Positions 46,901 through 59,500 of a DNA stretch of 64,000 nt are shown in pieces (the stretch's first letter is position 1; the number at the start of each line of letters is the position of its first letter). Position numbers and translations under genes: made by a program. Origin of the DNA: Heterotrichella gracilis (lineage: Eukaryota; Sar; Xanthophyceae; Tribonematales; Xanthonemataceae); assembly GCA_032358255.1 (NCBI GenBank), contig JAULBX010007662.1:1-64000 (forward strand), given 5' to 3'. The notes under the pieces are model-generated. The model made no database searches, had not been told where the DNA came from, and worked only from the letters and a program-made list of their open reading frames with translations.

Positions 46901-49900
46901 TGCCCAGCATAGCAGGCTGCACACTAACCAGCAGCACATGGCCGTTTACCTTACCTATTCCATACACTTTAAACACACAGCGCGATATCAAACCAACTGA
47001 TGTCGCAGGTCGGCCCCCCCAGCCCCACCACGCACACACACTCACCTGATGTGTTGCCTAGCCAGTAGGCCGAAATCAGCGAGACGCTCATGACCAGCAC
47101 AGGCAGGGCGGTGGCCTCCAGCCCCAGCCCCACGCCAGCGATGATGTTGGTGGCGTGGCCTGTGCGGCTGGCCTCAGCAACATCCCGCACCTGGCTTCCA
47201 GGGGAGGATTGGCTCAGGGATGTATAATGCAAGGCACAAAACACTCAACCCAATTACAGTCGTGCTCCAATCCTCACCCTTGCACAACCCATGTGCAATG
47301 ACTTTTATGCAACCGCTCTCAATGCGTACAACACGATCATGGTTGCAAGACTGCAACTACCCTACCATAATGGATATGGGGTAAGCCTGTGATCACTGCC
47401 TGGTAATTGTGATTGTGATTGAAATTGGATAAAAGAATGTAGGATTTATGATCGGTGTTATGATCGGATTTATAATTGGTGTAATACATTTGATGTGGCA
47501 TCATCCTTGCAATGCACAGTTGCAGCCCCACGCACCGGCTTGTACTTGTAGTCAGTGTAGTACTGCGCGATCCACACAAACACGTAGGCCGTGGCGATGC
47601 CCACCATCCCGCAGGCTGAGAAGTGGATCCACGCCGAGGGGGCAGCGGGTGCGTACAGCAGCAGGCGGCAGGAGGCGATGAAGCCAACGACGGACAGGCA
47701 GATGGCCACGCTGTAGCCGCCCTGCACAATGAGTTGCCAGGGGTTTGCATAGGTGCAATAGTGGCATTCGCAGGTTTTGGCCAGGGCGTGTTTGTAGGTT
47801 GGGCCCAGGCTGGTGAGGAGCAAGGGCTGGTCAGGGGCGTGCACTGTGCAAAGTAGGCTTGTATACCGATGTTCTCTGCTTACTCAGTTGAGGAGTATTC
47901 CATGTTACAAGACCTGCCAATACAGATTAGGGTGGTGCAAGCAATGCATGGGCGACCGCTACCCTGCCTGTAACACTGGAACGCGTGTAGCCAACTGCAT
48001 GCTGACCCTAAACCCTACCCCTGACCCCACCTTGATGACGGCGTAGGGGTCTTCTTGCTTTGTGCTGCTGGCTGCCTTGGCGCTGATAGACATGATGCCC
48101 ACAGCCGAAACCACCAGGTCAAGGGAGTGGATGACCAGCGGGAACAGGATGAACCCTATTGGGCAGAAATAGAAACGTGTGTTAGCGGGGTTTCCATGAT
48201 AATTTATGACGACCAGGGGAGGGAACAGGATGAACCTACAGGGCAGCAATAGAAAGGTGCGTTAGCAGGAGTTTCCATGATGATTTCTAGTATCAACAAC
48301 CCTGGTGGTAGGAACATTTACTTACCGATAGGGTTCTCCATGCCTGCCTTGTTGGCCATGGTGCCTCCCAGGATCATGGCGGCGATGATTTCAGCGGCGA
48401 TGGACTCAAACAGGTCAGCGCCACGCGCCGCGCAGTCGCCCACATTGTCACCCACAAGGTCAGCAATCACAGCAGGGTTCCTGAAACAAATCGTAATGTT
48501 GATTGGCTTTATTTTATTTATCACAAATGTATTGTTTAATTATCATTTCAGGGGATGGCCAAATTGTTGTATATTTATAACATAGGAAAATAAAATTATT
48601 CTAAAAAGAAAGCAGTAATGCCACGCCATCACGAGTACGACCCAGGGTGGCATCAGTCCCACCTGTCGGTGATTGTGCGCCTTTATTTTAATAAATGCCC
48701 AGCGCTGCCCTTGTAATGCCCTGCATCCCCAAACTCATCACCCACCTTGGATCATCCTCGGGTATGCCCTGCTCCACCTTGCCCACCAGGTCCGCCCCCA
48801 CGTCCGCCGCCTTGGTGTAGATCCCGCCCCCCAGCTGCGCAAAAATGGCGACAAAGGAGGCCCCAAAGCCATAGCCCACCAGCAGGAGGGGCAGGTCCGT
48901 GACTGGCAGTCCGCCCTTGCCGGTGACAAACATGACGTTGAACATCGCGAACAGCAGGCTGACACCGAACACGGTCTGCAGGAGGTGGGGTTGGCGGTGG
49001 GTGGGGGCTGTGCATGGGGCACTTGGCTGACTGCCATTTGAAACTGCGTGCATGGACTTTGGCAATGTTGTAGTTGGACGGCAACTCCCTTCAGATGGTC
49101 TAGTGAACATGCTTGCATAGCAACAAAACCTGCGGCACTGAGCTGACGATGCATGGGAGTCAGACACGCTGCCATCTGCAGAACAAACACCTTGCATGCA
49201 GCGCGTCACTGCAAGCACGTTGGCACAAGATGGCGCCTATGCATCGACATGCGTTTGCGCGCCAGTAGGATCACTCCAACCAACTAGCAACATGATCATG
49301 GTGCAAGCTTGGGTCAAGCATGATCAACCCAGCAAGAAAATTGGCATGGCCAACAGGCGACGCTGTCAAGGATTGAGGGCCACGCACCATGCCAACAACG
49401 ATCATTGCCGCAAAGCCCCCAGCGCGCAGCGCCACCACCAGCGCCTCCCGCGCCGATCGGCGCGCCGCCCCCGCCACGCGCACGTTGGCCCGCACCGACA
49501 CCCACATGCCCACATACCCGGCCACAGCGCTGCACACCGCACCCAGCAGGAAAGATCCGGCGGTGAGGAAGGCAAGGACGGTCCTGCGGGCAGTAATTTA
49601 GTTACATGCATTCCAGCAATACCGCCAGATAAGATCATCCCGGCGGTCCCAAAGGACCGTGCCGTGGAGCCTTAACTGCCTTAAACAGTACTCAGATGGT
49701 AAATGCATATGCACTTTAAATTGAGGTGGTGTGTTCCGAGCATGTGGCACAGAGGGCCGGTTGTGGCGCACAGAAAGTTAGGGTACAGGGTTTAGGGTAG
49801 TGTACCTGGTGAGTCCTGCCTTCTGTTGCTCAGGTGACTCGGGTCGGAACATGTAGATGCCATAGATGCACACACATACCACCAGGCTCAGCTTCCCAAT

Positions 49901-50994
49901 GGTGCCATACTGGGTTGCGAAGTAGCCCTCGGCGCCGTCCCTGATGGCCATCGATACCTGTGTGCCACTTTCAAGTTCAAAACAGTTCCCGAGAAGGGTT
50001 TTTTGCCGCATGCGGGGGCCCTTAAATGATACTTCAGCTTGCAGCACATGCAATAGACATGCAATACACTGTACCAAGTCAGCTCGGGTCTGTCAAGTGT
50101 TCGTTTGTACACACCTCTTGCATATCGGCAGTTCCTTCATCCCTAGCCATGACCCAGCGGGCCAGATAGAGTGCGAACCCCAGCATGACGAGGCAGGTGA
50201 TCATCACAAACGCTACGGTGGTGCCTGTCTTGAACCCAACAAACAGGGTGGAGAATGTCACAACCAAGCAGACCGCCAGCATCAACTTGTGACTCCCGCC
50301 AACCATCTTGGCAATCTGCGCCATGGAAGGATGCCTCAGCGCAAGAACCATGCCTGGATGGCCAAGGCATGAACATTGCTGGATGGCCTCGACTTACAGA
50401 AATGCTTGCCAAGTGCATGTTGAGGAGATATTTGCCACCGGTACAGGTACTATGGGGAGTTTCAGACTTGTCAGGTTACTAAGGGTGGCTAAAGATCTTA
50501 GCGGCCAACCACAACAGGGCAAGGGGTTAAGGGGCAAGTGCACCAAGCTTTTTAACTCAACCTGCTGATTTGAGACCGCTGCAGTCCCAGCAACCATCTT
50601 GGGACTACAACTTTCTGACGTGACCTACCAACACCATGCCTGGATAAGGTTGGTGATGCCAGGCAGTTTGAGCATGCACAGCATGTACAGTTACAAGAGC
50701 CATCTACCAGCTATTTTCTGCAGTCACATCACACTGGTTTTGTGGCAGGGTTTCCGGGTTCCGGGTTGCCCAACTGCTCATGAGGACTAAATAATGTGTC
50801 TGCCCCCCATCATCCTGGTTGCAGCAAACAGTGCACTGACTCACTGGGTTAACCTCGCCCTTCCTCGATCTCCCTTTCTTGTCCACGAGGGGAAGCATCT
50901 CAAGGGGTAGCCCCATAGTCTCGATATCCTGCTGCATCTCGATGTCTATTACGACTGCTCTTCGTTGGGTCAAGTCGGTTGAACCTCTGAGCAT
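43937..50994 (-). CDS. AVP2: H+-translocating pyrophosphatase, type II (K+-independent)
   Basis: Fourteen exons: 50994-50845, 50315-50115, 49957-49806, 49583-49388, 48975-48746, 48480-48326, 48155-48031, 47721-47536, 47190-47046, 46134-45980, 45558-45403, 45138-44920, 44551-44254 and 44010-43937. All phases agree, for 813 residues; plant type II enzymes are near 800. The protein uses pyrophosphate hydrolysis to pump protons across Golgi or other endomembranes. The first substrate motif [19 protein letters not shown] and [17 protein letters not shown] are intact, as is the second acidic motif [13 protein letters not shown]. The subtype marker reads GNTTKAT; the Lys (Ala in K+-dependent enzymes) places it in the K+-independent class. 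About 16 helices fit the family. The N-terminal exon is hydrophilic and its start is the upstream-most Met. Several introns carry decayed copies of adjoining exon edges. Confidence 0.96.
44741..44840 (-). repeat. Decayed duplicate of H+-PPase exon 12 end
   Basis: The intron after exon 12 holds a diverged copy of that exon's last ~95 bases plus its donor (original at about 44914-45018). The junction edge CTTGAGAGCGCT and the word GACACACAGC are kept. Read on the minus strand, the copy has in-frame stops and lacks about seven bases, so it cannot replace the exon. Confidence 0.75.
45686..45718 (-). repeat. Decayed duplicate of H+-PPase exon 11 start
   Basis: This copy resembles 45530-45562, the first bases of exon 11 with its acceptor (GCATCCAGCAGG...TGTCGCGCA), with one or two indels. 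It lies in the intron upstream of that exon. The acceptor AG is lost and a stop has appeared in frame. It sits next to a TATGGTATTATT duplication. Confidence 0.65.
48212..48296 (-). repeat. Tandem duplicate of H+-PPase exon 7 acceptor edge
   Basis: The unit at about 48134-48211, which contains the acceptor and first codons of exon 7, is followed directly by a diverged second copy. The second copy keeps an acceptor-like TGTAG and the coding word TTCATCCTGTTCCC. It lies 80 bases upstream of the real acceptor at 48155, so its use would shift the frame. Confidence 0.8.
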
Positions 50995-53281
50995 GTCAAG
51001 GCTCCATGGAGCAAGGGCACAGAGACGATGTGCTATAAGCGAAAAGAAGTCGTCTTTTCACAGCCTTCTGCTACTGTGCAGTGATATGAGCTGCAAAGCA
51101 GGCTTCGGTTGAAGTTTCGGGGTGGGTTATCAACCCTAGTGGCAGTGGGCTTTTCAAAGCCAGTGATGCACTGGTCGTGCACACTAATCCCAGTTGTCGT
51201 CGTCAAAGCCTATTCACATCTCCTATGCTCCGCCTGACGTCGACACTGATGCGGTAAATGTTTTTGAACTCCGACACCAAGTGCTTTATTCCTTGGTATT
51301 TCTGCAGAAATTCTGGATAATAAATGGATTTTTGGTTTTGGTGGAATTTCTGGGGGCATTTTCCCACAGTGGGCAGGCAAACATACAGGCAGCAGATGGT
51401 TATAAATGGAGCAAATATAAATGGAGCAGGCCATTGCCTTCCGCAAGCTATGTATATTCATTTGGGCAATCCCAGCACCTTTGTCAAGCGCAACTACCAC
51501 GACACAGCAATTCACCTGTAGCAGCCTCTTCAGCGCAGGAATCGCCAAGTGACCATGGCATTGTGTATCAGCTAAGCAAAGTAATTTGGCAAGTGGGCAG
51601 AGCAAAATTGATGTCTGCAGGCTCTGCGCATGGTCTGTCCATAGCATAGCAACAGCAACCACGCCAAAAGGTAACCACAACTACGTGCTTGCCGTAACCG
51701 TTGTGGACACGGGATTCGCTTTGGCACCATCCTGACTTATTATTGGCACCTTGGTACTAATAATAGGCTGATGTATGTCGACTTGTCCGGTTTTGCCACG
51801 CACGGCACAGCTGGGATGGAGGTTGCCCTGTCAGGGGGTTCACCTGTGCACAGTGCATCCTCTGACTGTCTTTGTGCCCAAGTCACTATTATTGTTGTGG
51901 ATCAAGCAGGAGACCATGGTGGAACCAGTGACCCTCCCCAGCGATGTGACACTGACAAGCGTGTCGCAGAGCGCTCTAAGAAGCTGCGTGTTTCTTGCTG
52001 GATAAAACTCCCAAACAGGAGCCAAACTCATAGAGAGCTACGTCAGCAAGCATCCAGCTTTACAGCGCACTTGGAATGGCCCTTGTCTTGTACGTCTCTG
52101 GTTGCCTCGCGACCAGTTTCAACCAACCACCTATGCACATGCATGCATGCATGCATGCATAAGACCGGCAGTGCATAAAATCGGCATGCCTCCACGAGTA
52201 CACTCTCAATTCCATACCATCGCAGTAACGTCACTGGGCGGTCATGTATCAGCACGGGCCAGCAGCAGTAGTAAAGAGCTTGCTGATAACCGACATATAA
52301 GGTTAATAAACCCCAAACCCCCACTTTTGAACACCGGACTCCAGGCTGCCCAAGTGCTTTTTGAAAGCCAGAGTCCAGCAGTTCAAGTTGGGGGGTATAA
52401 GGTTGCTGGACTGCTTATGGTACCTGGGCTGCAACTTGACACCATCGTTATCCCAACGTGACTGTCGACTTGTCGTTACTGGCGGCTTGAATCAGGCTGC
52501 CTGGTCAGTGACCTATCGGCTTCGGCATGCGTGGGTGCAAATTGCTGTACAGAGATATCAGGGTACCAAAAGAAGTTGCCTTCGATACCGGCATCCCTTC
52601 GAGTATTTCTCCTCATACGTACGAGGTGAGTTGGATGGCCAGCACACGTTGGGAAATATGATTCTGCCGGCGTTTGTGCTGCCATGGTGGGCACCTGCAC
52701 ACACCAACAGCACAGCAGCAGGAACATGCATTGTGGTTTTTGGGTTGAATAGGATGCAACAGCTGTCACCTTCATGCGACGATTGGCAATTGATTTCGTG
52801 GGCCGGTGCTGTGCCACATGTCTGGCTGAGCACCTGCTTCTGTTGACTGTGGCCCAATACATGCACAGCCATTTTGAGCCACTGATCCAATTGCTTAAAC
52901 ATTCACAAGACAACGGGGAAACTAAAAACATTGGCGTCTATTCCAATCCTGGCAACTAACTTGTTTGTTACTGCCATGCATACATACACGCATTCAAAAC
53001 CCCCGCCCACTGCCGCCGCCACTTTCCCTCCCATTCTGTGCTGACTTGGTGCCAGCCCCTGGGACCTTCCCTGCTCACAACGCATAACATGCACGCACTG
53101 CCAACCAAGCACTGACGTCTAATTGCCTGTGCAGGTTGCCCTTAGCAGCAACTTGGCAGCCTATCTTTGGAACTGGGTTGTGCTTTGAAGCCTGGGCACT
53201 GAGCAGCAGCAGTCCAAGGCCCAAGACTCGAAGTTTTTAACAGTAGCAGTGCAGCTTGGTACACAGGCAGCAGGAACCAAG
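50995..53281. promoter_or_regulatory. Long divergent intergenic region, H+-PPase / DUF5672
   Basis: This 2.3-kb stretch separates start codons that face away from each other. It holds a (CATG)n-type run GCATGCATGCATGCATGCAT at 52141-52160. Several open frames of 100-160 codons were examined; none had splice structure or family resemblance. The last ~200 bases before 53282 are probably 5' leader of the DUF5672 gene. Confidence 0.45.
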
Positions 53282-54443
53282 ATGCCTACAAAGCCGCTTC
53301 ACCCCAACAGCACACGCAAGTGGACCTGCCTTGTGGGTCTGGCCTTGCTGTTCACCCTTGGTCGGGCGCAGCAAGACTCCAATCAGATGGTACACCACCG
53401 CCATGTTGAGTTTCGGCACCCTCGTACTCACGCCGCCGTGATGGTGGAAACCGTGCTTCGCCCCACCAACATCCTCGTTATCGAGAACATGTTCCACAGC
53501 CTCCCGGACCATTGGTACTTCCACATCTTCCACTGCGGTGCCTTCACACAGCAGCTACTGGGCAGCCAGTTCATTCAAGCCCTGATCGCTACCAGGCGCC
53601 TCATCCACACCCACATGTTCCCCAACCCCATGACACTTGAATCCGTGGGGATCAGCCGGTGGCTGGCGTCCCGGGAGTTCTACAAGGCCATCGAAGCTGA
53701 GCACATTCTGCTGTTCCAGTACGACAGCGTCATGTGTCGCAAGTCTGGGTTTGAGGAGTATCTAGAGTATGGCTGGGTGGGCGCACCCTGGTCGAATCCC
53801 GCAGTGGCAGGGCATGGCCAGGGGTGCCGCCCGCCCATGAAGACGCCGAGTGCCTTTGTGGGGAATGGGGGATTCAGTTTGAGGAAGAAGTCGGCGATGC
53901 TGGAGGTCATCAGCAAAATTCCATATACCCAGGTAATGTTGCACAGGAAGCAGGTGTCTGGATCAAGCATAGTTTTGCAGTGCAATTTGCGTCGGCACTG
54001 AAAAAACCACCAAAAAGAGAGGAAGTGTTGTCTAACATGAAGCACACATGAATTGTTATAGTATTCATAATCATGGGTTTTTGGTGCGGCACATGCATTT
54101 CAGTACACGAGCAATTTGGACAACATAGATAACCATGCAAGTACCTTGGAGATGCAGGCATGCAGTTAACACATTCCGCCCGCTGCTGCAGTTTAATCCG
54201 ATTGACTTCCATGAGGACTGCTACTTCAGCTGCGGAGTGATTGAGCTGGGATTGAATCCTTGCGGGTATGACAAGGCACTGCAGTTCTGCAACGAGCTCC
54301 ACTTCAACGAGTCAGTGGCCCCAATCGCACTGCACCGATTGTATAAAGACTTGCGGGGCTTCATGGAAACAAAGCCGCCGGGCTGGGAGTGCCCTGCCTA
54401 TTGGAGCATTCTGCAGCCAAACCAAGACAGAATGCCTGTTTGA
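53282..54443 (+). CDS. DUF5672 protein, secreted or Golgi lumenal
   Basis: Two exons, 53282-53932 and 54192-54443, join in phase 0 to 300 residues. The N-terminus has a basic start then a hydrophobic run (LVGLALLFTLGRA), a likely signal peptide with cleavage after GRA. The body matches DUF5672: HILLFQYDSVMCRKSG, YGWVGAPWSNP, the glycine-rich VGNGGFSLRK, and near the end FHEDCYFSCGVIELG. DUF5672 proteins resemble glycosyltransferases in bacteria, fungi and algae, but no activity is established to my knowledge. The second exon could begin at another acceptor slightly upstream; the chosen one keeps the conserved FNPIDFHEDCYF. The gene runs in the same direction as the next gene. Confidence 0.87.
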
Positions 54444-56574
54444 GGCTGCAACCTGCAAATGCATCATAATGGAAGGTTACCTGCAATTTTTAGCCGTGAA
54501 TGTCCTCTATCATTTAGGATGTGCACTTGGGTACTCCCCGCCGAATAATCCATCTTCTTTTTTCATCGTCATATTCCATAATAATTTAATAATGAATCTG
54601 TGCTGCTTTTTTAAAGTTGTCTCCATAGGAATAAGCATACGGACTGTGTTTCCATTCAAGGCTGGTGTTGGTGAGGACCAGGCGTGGTGACTTGCATGAG
54701 TTTGAATCTGCTCGCATAGCAGCGCATGCACTGTGGCCCACAAGTTGAAGGGTATTCTTTGGCATTGCCCAAACGTTGCAAATGGCTGGTGGTGGACTCG
54801 GGCCATGTTGCAGTTTCTTAAGATCGCCATGGTAGCACTTGTGCATTTAAGGTTCAAGGGTGCACATCGGAAGCTTCAAACTCCAGAATGTTTTGAACAA
54901 ACCATCGAGTCACGTTCCAAATTCCGTTCCATGTCCATTGCTTTGCAAAACCGGCCAGTTCACAGTTGCTAGCATCCAATCCTAGGTCATCTTGGGTGAC
55001 ACCTAAGGGTGTTGGTCACAGTGGCGCGTTGCTTGTGTGTGACAGAGTCGGGGGTTCCCATATGCGTGTTGCTGCGGCGTTGCCCACCTTATCTGTTGCC
55101 CACCTTATTCTCGCACTTGGCATTGGTTTTCTTTATTTTCAGTTTGTAGGCATACAGTGGCTTCTGTCAACTTCTTTGTCAGGTTTGTGAGATGACACAG
55201 CCAGACTTTTGACACATCTATAAATATTTATGCAAGTCCTTCTTATCCTTTAGGGTTTTAAAAAATCCTGACGTAATTTCAAAATTTAAATTTGTATAGA
55301 AATTACTAATTGTTTTTTTGCTAGCCCTTCACTCTTGCACGGTCCCACTGTACGCTAATGAGGCCAAAGTGGCAGAGATTGCCGTCCAGATCGAGAGATG
55401 CTAGAAGTACGGTTCAAACAGCGTCTCACACACCTTTCCCCAACACTGGGTGTGTAGATCGTGTTCGTGCACAGCCCCTCGTCTAAGACATGACCCTGCA
55501 CTGACCCTGATCTAGCGCCAGTTTGGTAGGGTGTTCCTCTCCTACTATACTCTCGCGTGGAAACAGGTGTATTGTAGAAGGGCATATATCAAAGCCTTCA
55601 TCTGCAGCCAGCGCTGCAGGCCACGCAGGGCACTTGGGTGGCTGCCTGTGTGGGCGGCCGTGACCAACCAGCCCCGACCGACCAGGAGGAGACCCTGCGG
55701 TGAGGCTCCACGCATTGTGGGAAGATCTAGGAGGAGGTACGCATAAACGTAGACAATAGCAACCATTTCGGCCTACTCACTAGGGTGTAGCCTCCCGGCT
55801 TTTGGGCCTTATCCGGGCATTCGAGGCTCGGAGCAAAAACTGGATACCTGTTGATTCGCGTTGCCCAAGGTGTTGTTGGGGGCACTTGACACAGCAGTGA
55901 CCCATTGGGTAGTGCATTAGGTAGTTTTGGACGCGCTGGTTGTTGATCTTGTGCTTGGTGAACTGGTTGAAGTACTGTGACAGTTTGCCATCAAAAACTT
56001 GCCTTTTTAGGCATTGCCAATGCGGCATACGCCGAACTTGCATACAACTAAGGTAGCAGGAGCAAAGACGGACGTCTACTATTCCTAATTATATGGTCGT
56101 TAGTGGTCTCTTGGTGGCGTCTAGACTGGAGGCACAAGTTGGGCACTACTGGATACCAGCATGCCTAAGGTCCTGACTGACAGCTTGCAAACATTGAGGC
56201 TCGCCCTTACTCGCCGCCAGTCAAGTTGCCCACCGTCGAGCACAACACGCACTTATTTGCACTGATGCCATATTGCCTCGGAAACTTGTGTCTAGTCGAC
56301 CTAAATAGCGTTTCAAGTGCAAGGCTAGCCACGGTTGTATGCAGTCATGCTTGCTGCTTTCTCCACAGGCATGACCATAGTATGCCCAGGGGCCAACCCA
56401 ACTGGCTTCTCGGTGAGGCGTGGTTGACATAGCCTGTGATCACCTTTAGCTCGCAGCTAGCCAACAAAGACTGGCGCCAATGTGCTCCACTCCATATCTA
56501 ACCACAGTTGCTCCTCTGTCCTCATGCAGACACCCTTGGGAGGAGACACACCCCTGTTGGCAAGGCCTGCCGCA
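54444..56574. other. Intergenic region before the LRR-extensin gene
   Basis: This 2.1-kb stretch holds the 3' end of the DUF5672 gene and the promoter and leader of the next gene. A minus-strand open frame of 87 codons at 55780-56043 was seen but resembles nothing I know and has no splice context. No mobile element ends were found. Confidence 0.45.
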
Positions 56575-59500
56575 ATGGGCAGCCGGCACCCGCACCGGCC
56601 CTTGTGGCCAGCGCTAGCGGTGCTTCTATGTCTCTGCACGCATACGTCAGGTATGGTGCCAGATCACTCAGCAGCCCTCAATCAGCTGGGACCACACTGC
56701 TGATTGGACCTTGGGTGCCCTCTGCACCTGCTTGTCAGACGCGTTTGTATCTCTGCCGCAAACATCGCGGGACACAAAGTACGAAAAGCTCTGCTGGCTG
56801 CTACAGTGTAGCTAGCCATGCATCCTTGTCCTTCAAGTGGCCTTGGACACCTTGCTGGCCGTTGCCTCCCTCACACCCATGCAGCTGTGAACTCGGCATT
56901 TTCTAAAGCTCAAGTGCCCCCGCAGGTCAAACAGTTTCAGAAGCTCAGCAGTCTGCCCTGGGGCTGCTGAAAGCAACCCTAGACCCTAGCGGGAACGGCC
57001 TAGACTGGAACCCTTCAACAGGGCACTGTACCTGGACAGGCATCACGTGCAATAGCAAGGGAGTAGTCACGGCAATGTGCGTGCCTGTTCCCGCGCATGC
57101 CTGACAGGCGGCAACCAGCAATGTCTGCGTTCCGCCTACATCATGCGCACTGTGTTGTTTCGAGCTTGGCATGTGGACATGGCAATTACACTGCCTTATA
57201 TGCTGCATGCAATGAGGCATCTGTGCATGTTTGGGGTTGGGGCAACAAGGGATGGTCAGCATGTGTGTGTACCTTGGTGTCATCTAGCAACAGCAGTGCA
57301 TGAGTTTAAACCACTGGCATCTGCCAACTTTGTATTTGCATGCACCAAGAATGCACTCAGCATGGCAGGCAAGGCCACATCATTTACGACGCCTTTGACA
57401 CGCTGCTCTTACCTACTTCCGCATGCTGTTGCAGTGACGTGAGCGACAAGGGCCTCACCGGTGCCCTCCCATGGGACAGCAACCTCTGGAGCACCCTGAG
57501 CACGGTGCAAACCCTCAATGTGGCGGGGAACCAGCTGGGGGGCTACCTGCCGCCGCAGCTGTCGTCCGCCACAAGCCTGACCACCTTCAGCGGCCAGGAT
57601 AACAGCTTTGCGGGGCCGCTGCCCTCCACGTGGGGCAGCATGCCTAACTTGCAGACCGTGAACCTGGCCAACAACCAGATCACGGGGTCGGTTCCATCCT
57701 CATGGAGCGCCATCAGCAGTGTGTAAGTGCAGGCGGTCGGATCGCATGGGCAGTCACCATACATGTCATGATTTATAGCTACATCAAGTATGCATCTTCC
57801 CAGAGCAAGCACTTTCCCAGCACAGCAGGATGGCGTAGCGTCTATCACATGGAAGGTGCGCGTGGCCTTGGGAGGTGGTGCTACTGGCACAGCCCAATAC
57901 ACTGTCTGCCGGGTGGCAGTGCCCCAGCATGTGAATTCCACAAATGCACCAAGCTTTACTAGCTTTGTAGGGTGGCAATCATGCCACTGACATCCCCCAC
58001 CAGCATATACATGCAATCCATGCATTGTAAACATGCACGATTGTAGGAAACGCTTGGCAAAGCACCAGTGCCAACAGGGCCTCTCAAATGCCGCAGGAAT
58101 GTGGGGGGCAACACCAACACCTGCGACAACTACCCCACCTCCCCGGGGTGCGGCACCACCCCACCAGCGCCCGAGAAATCCCCCTCCACCACACCCACCA
58201 CCAGCCCACCCGGTGGCAACGGCATCAACACAATCACAAACATCCCGCCAAATTTCCTGGCGGAGAAACCCCCCCCCCCAGCACAAGCACCAGCTCCAGC
58301 TGTGGCAAAATCTCCACCCCCCAAGGCGCTCCCCAAGAACCCACCACCACTGGCCAAGCCAATCATAAAAAACCCGCCACCAGTGGTGAAACCGCTTCCT
58401 AAGAGCCCACCACCGGTGGCGAAACCTCTCCCCAAGAGCCCGCCACCGGTGGTGAAACCCCTCCCCAAGAAACCCCCGCCAGTGGTCAAGCCCCTGCCCA
58501 AGAATCCCCCGCCGGTGGTGAAACCCCTGCCCAAGAATCCCCCACCAGTGAAGCCCCTCCCCAAGCCATCCCCGCCGCTGAAGCCGTTGCCCCTAAAGGC
58601 ACCGCCCCCCAAGAAGGTCGTCCCATTGAAGCGCCCACCTCCTGCAATCCCGGCAATCCCTGCGCCAGAGATAGCGCCCATAGCCCCAGCCCCAGCGCCC
58701 ATAGCCCCCGCCCCGGCTATAGCCCCCGCCCCGGCCATGGCCCCCGCCCCAGAACCTGACTACATCTGGGTAGAGGTCCCGGCGCCCGCCCCTTCTGACC
58801 TCATCGCCCCTGCGCCAGCCTTTGAGTTTGCGCCCGCCCCCGCGCCAGCCTTTGAAATCGCTCCCGCACCTGCGCCCTATGTCGAGGCCCCCACATTCGC
58901 CCCCCTCATTGCGCCGGCACCGGCATTTTATGAGGCCCCGGCGCCTGCCCCCTTTTTCGAGGAGGCACCTGCCCCGGCCCCGGTGTATGAAGGTGCGTGC
59001 GGATGGTGGTGGTGGGCGGGGATGCATGCTATACATCTGTCACTCCTTGTGGGGATGGCGTTCATCCTCGCACTCATTGAGTGTCCATGGAATACGCGAT
59101 GGCCAGCGTTGCAATGTGACCTCAACAGTTTCATGCGCTTTGTGCAGCCTTGGTGGTGTGACGGCATCCGGCAATGCGCTCATGGAAAGCACCTGGCATT
59201 GCATGTGCATGCTTGAATGATGCAATTTGGCTGTGCTGCAGCGCCCGCTTTCGACCCCACCAGCTGCATGACCTAGTTGCTCACCACCATGAAAGCATGT
59301 CACACTGCATGACTCTTGTGCAATGCATGGGATGCTGCAAGCCATCTCGCATGGCGAATGGCTGGTGTTGCCTCACATGCTGTTTGCCTGACGTCTCGAC
59401 ACCCCTCCTCCCTTGCAGCCCCTCTCAACCCACCACCACTGTTCCCACCCCCGCGCTTCCCTCCCCCCCGCATTCCCATCAAGCCTCCCAGCAAGCCCCC

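Noticed and set aside
52361-52931. Overlapping open frames of 150-161 codons on both strands between the H+-PPase and DUF5672 genes
   Set aside because: No family resemblance, no consistent splice sites and no signal peptide; such lengths occur by chance in GC-balanced DNA.
53786-53802. TCGAATCCC resembling a tRNA T-arm
   Set aside because: It lies inside the DUF5672 coding exon and no acceptor or anticodon stem can be formed around it.
55780-56043. 87-codon minus-strand frame with CxxC-like and basic residues, possibly a transposon remnant
   Set aside because: No repeat ends, no second domain and no recognisable polymerase or transposase motif.
58130-58738. 202-codon Gly-rich minus-strand frame resembling a glycine-rich wall protein
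   Set aside because: Antisense of CCN proline and GCN alanine codons gives GGN and GCN; the plus-strand extensin exon joins its neighbours in phase.
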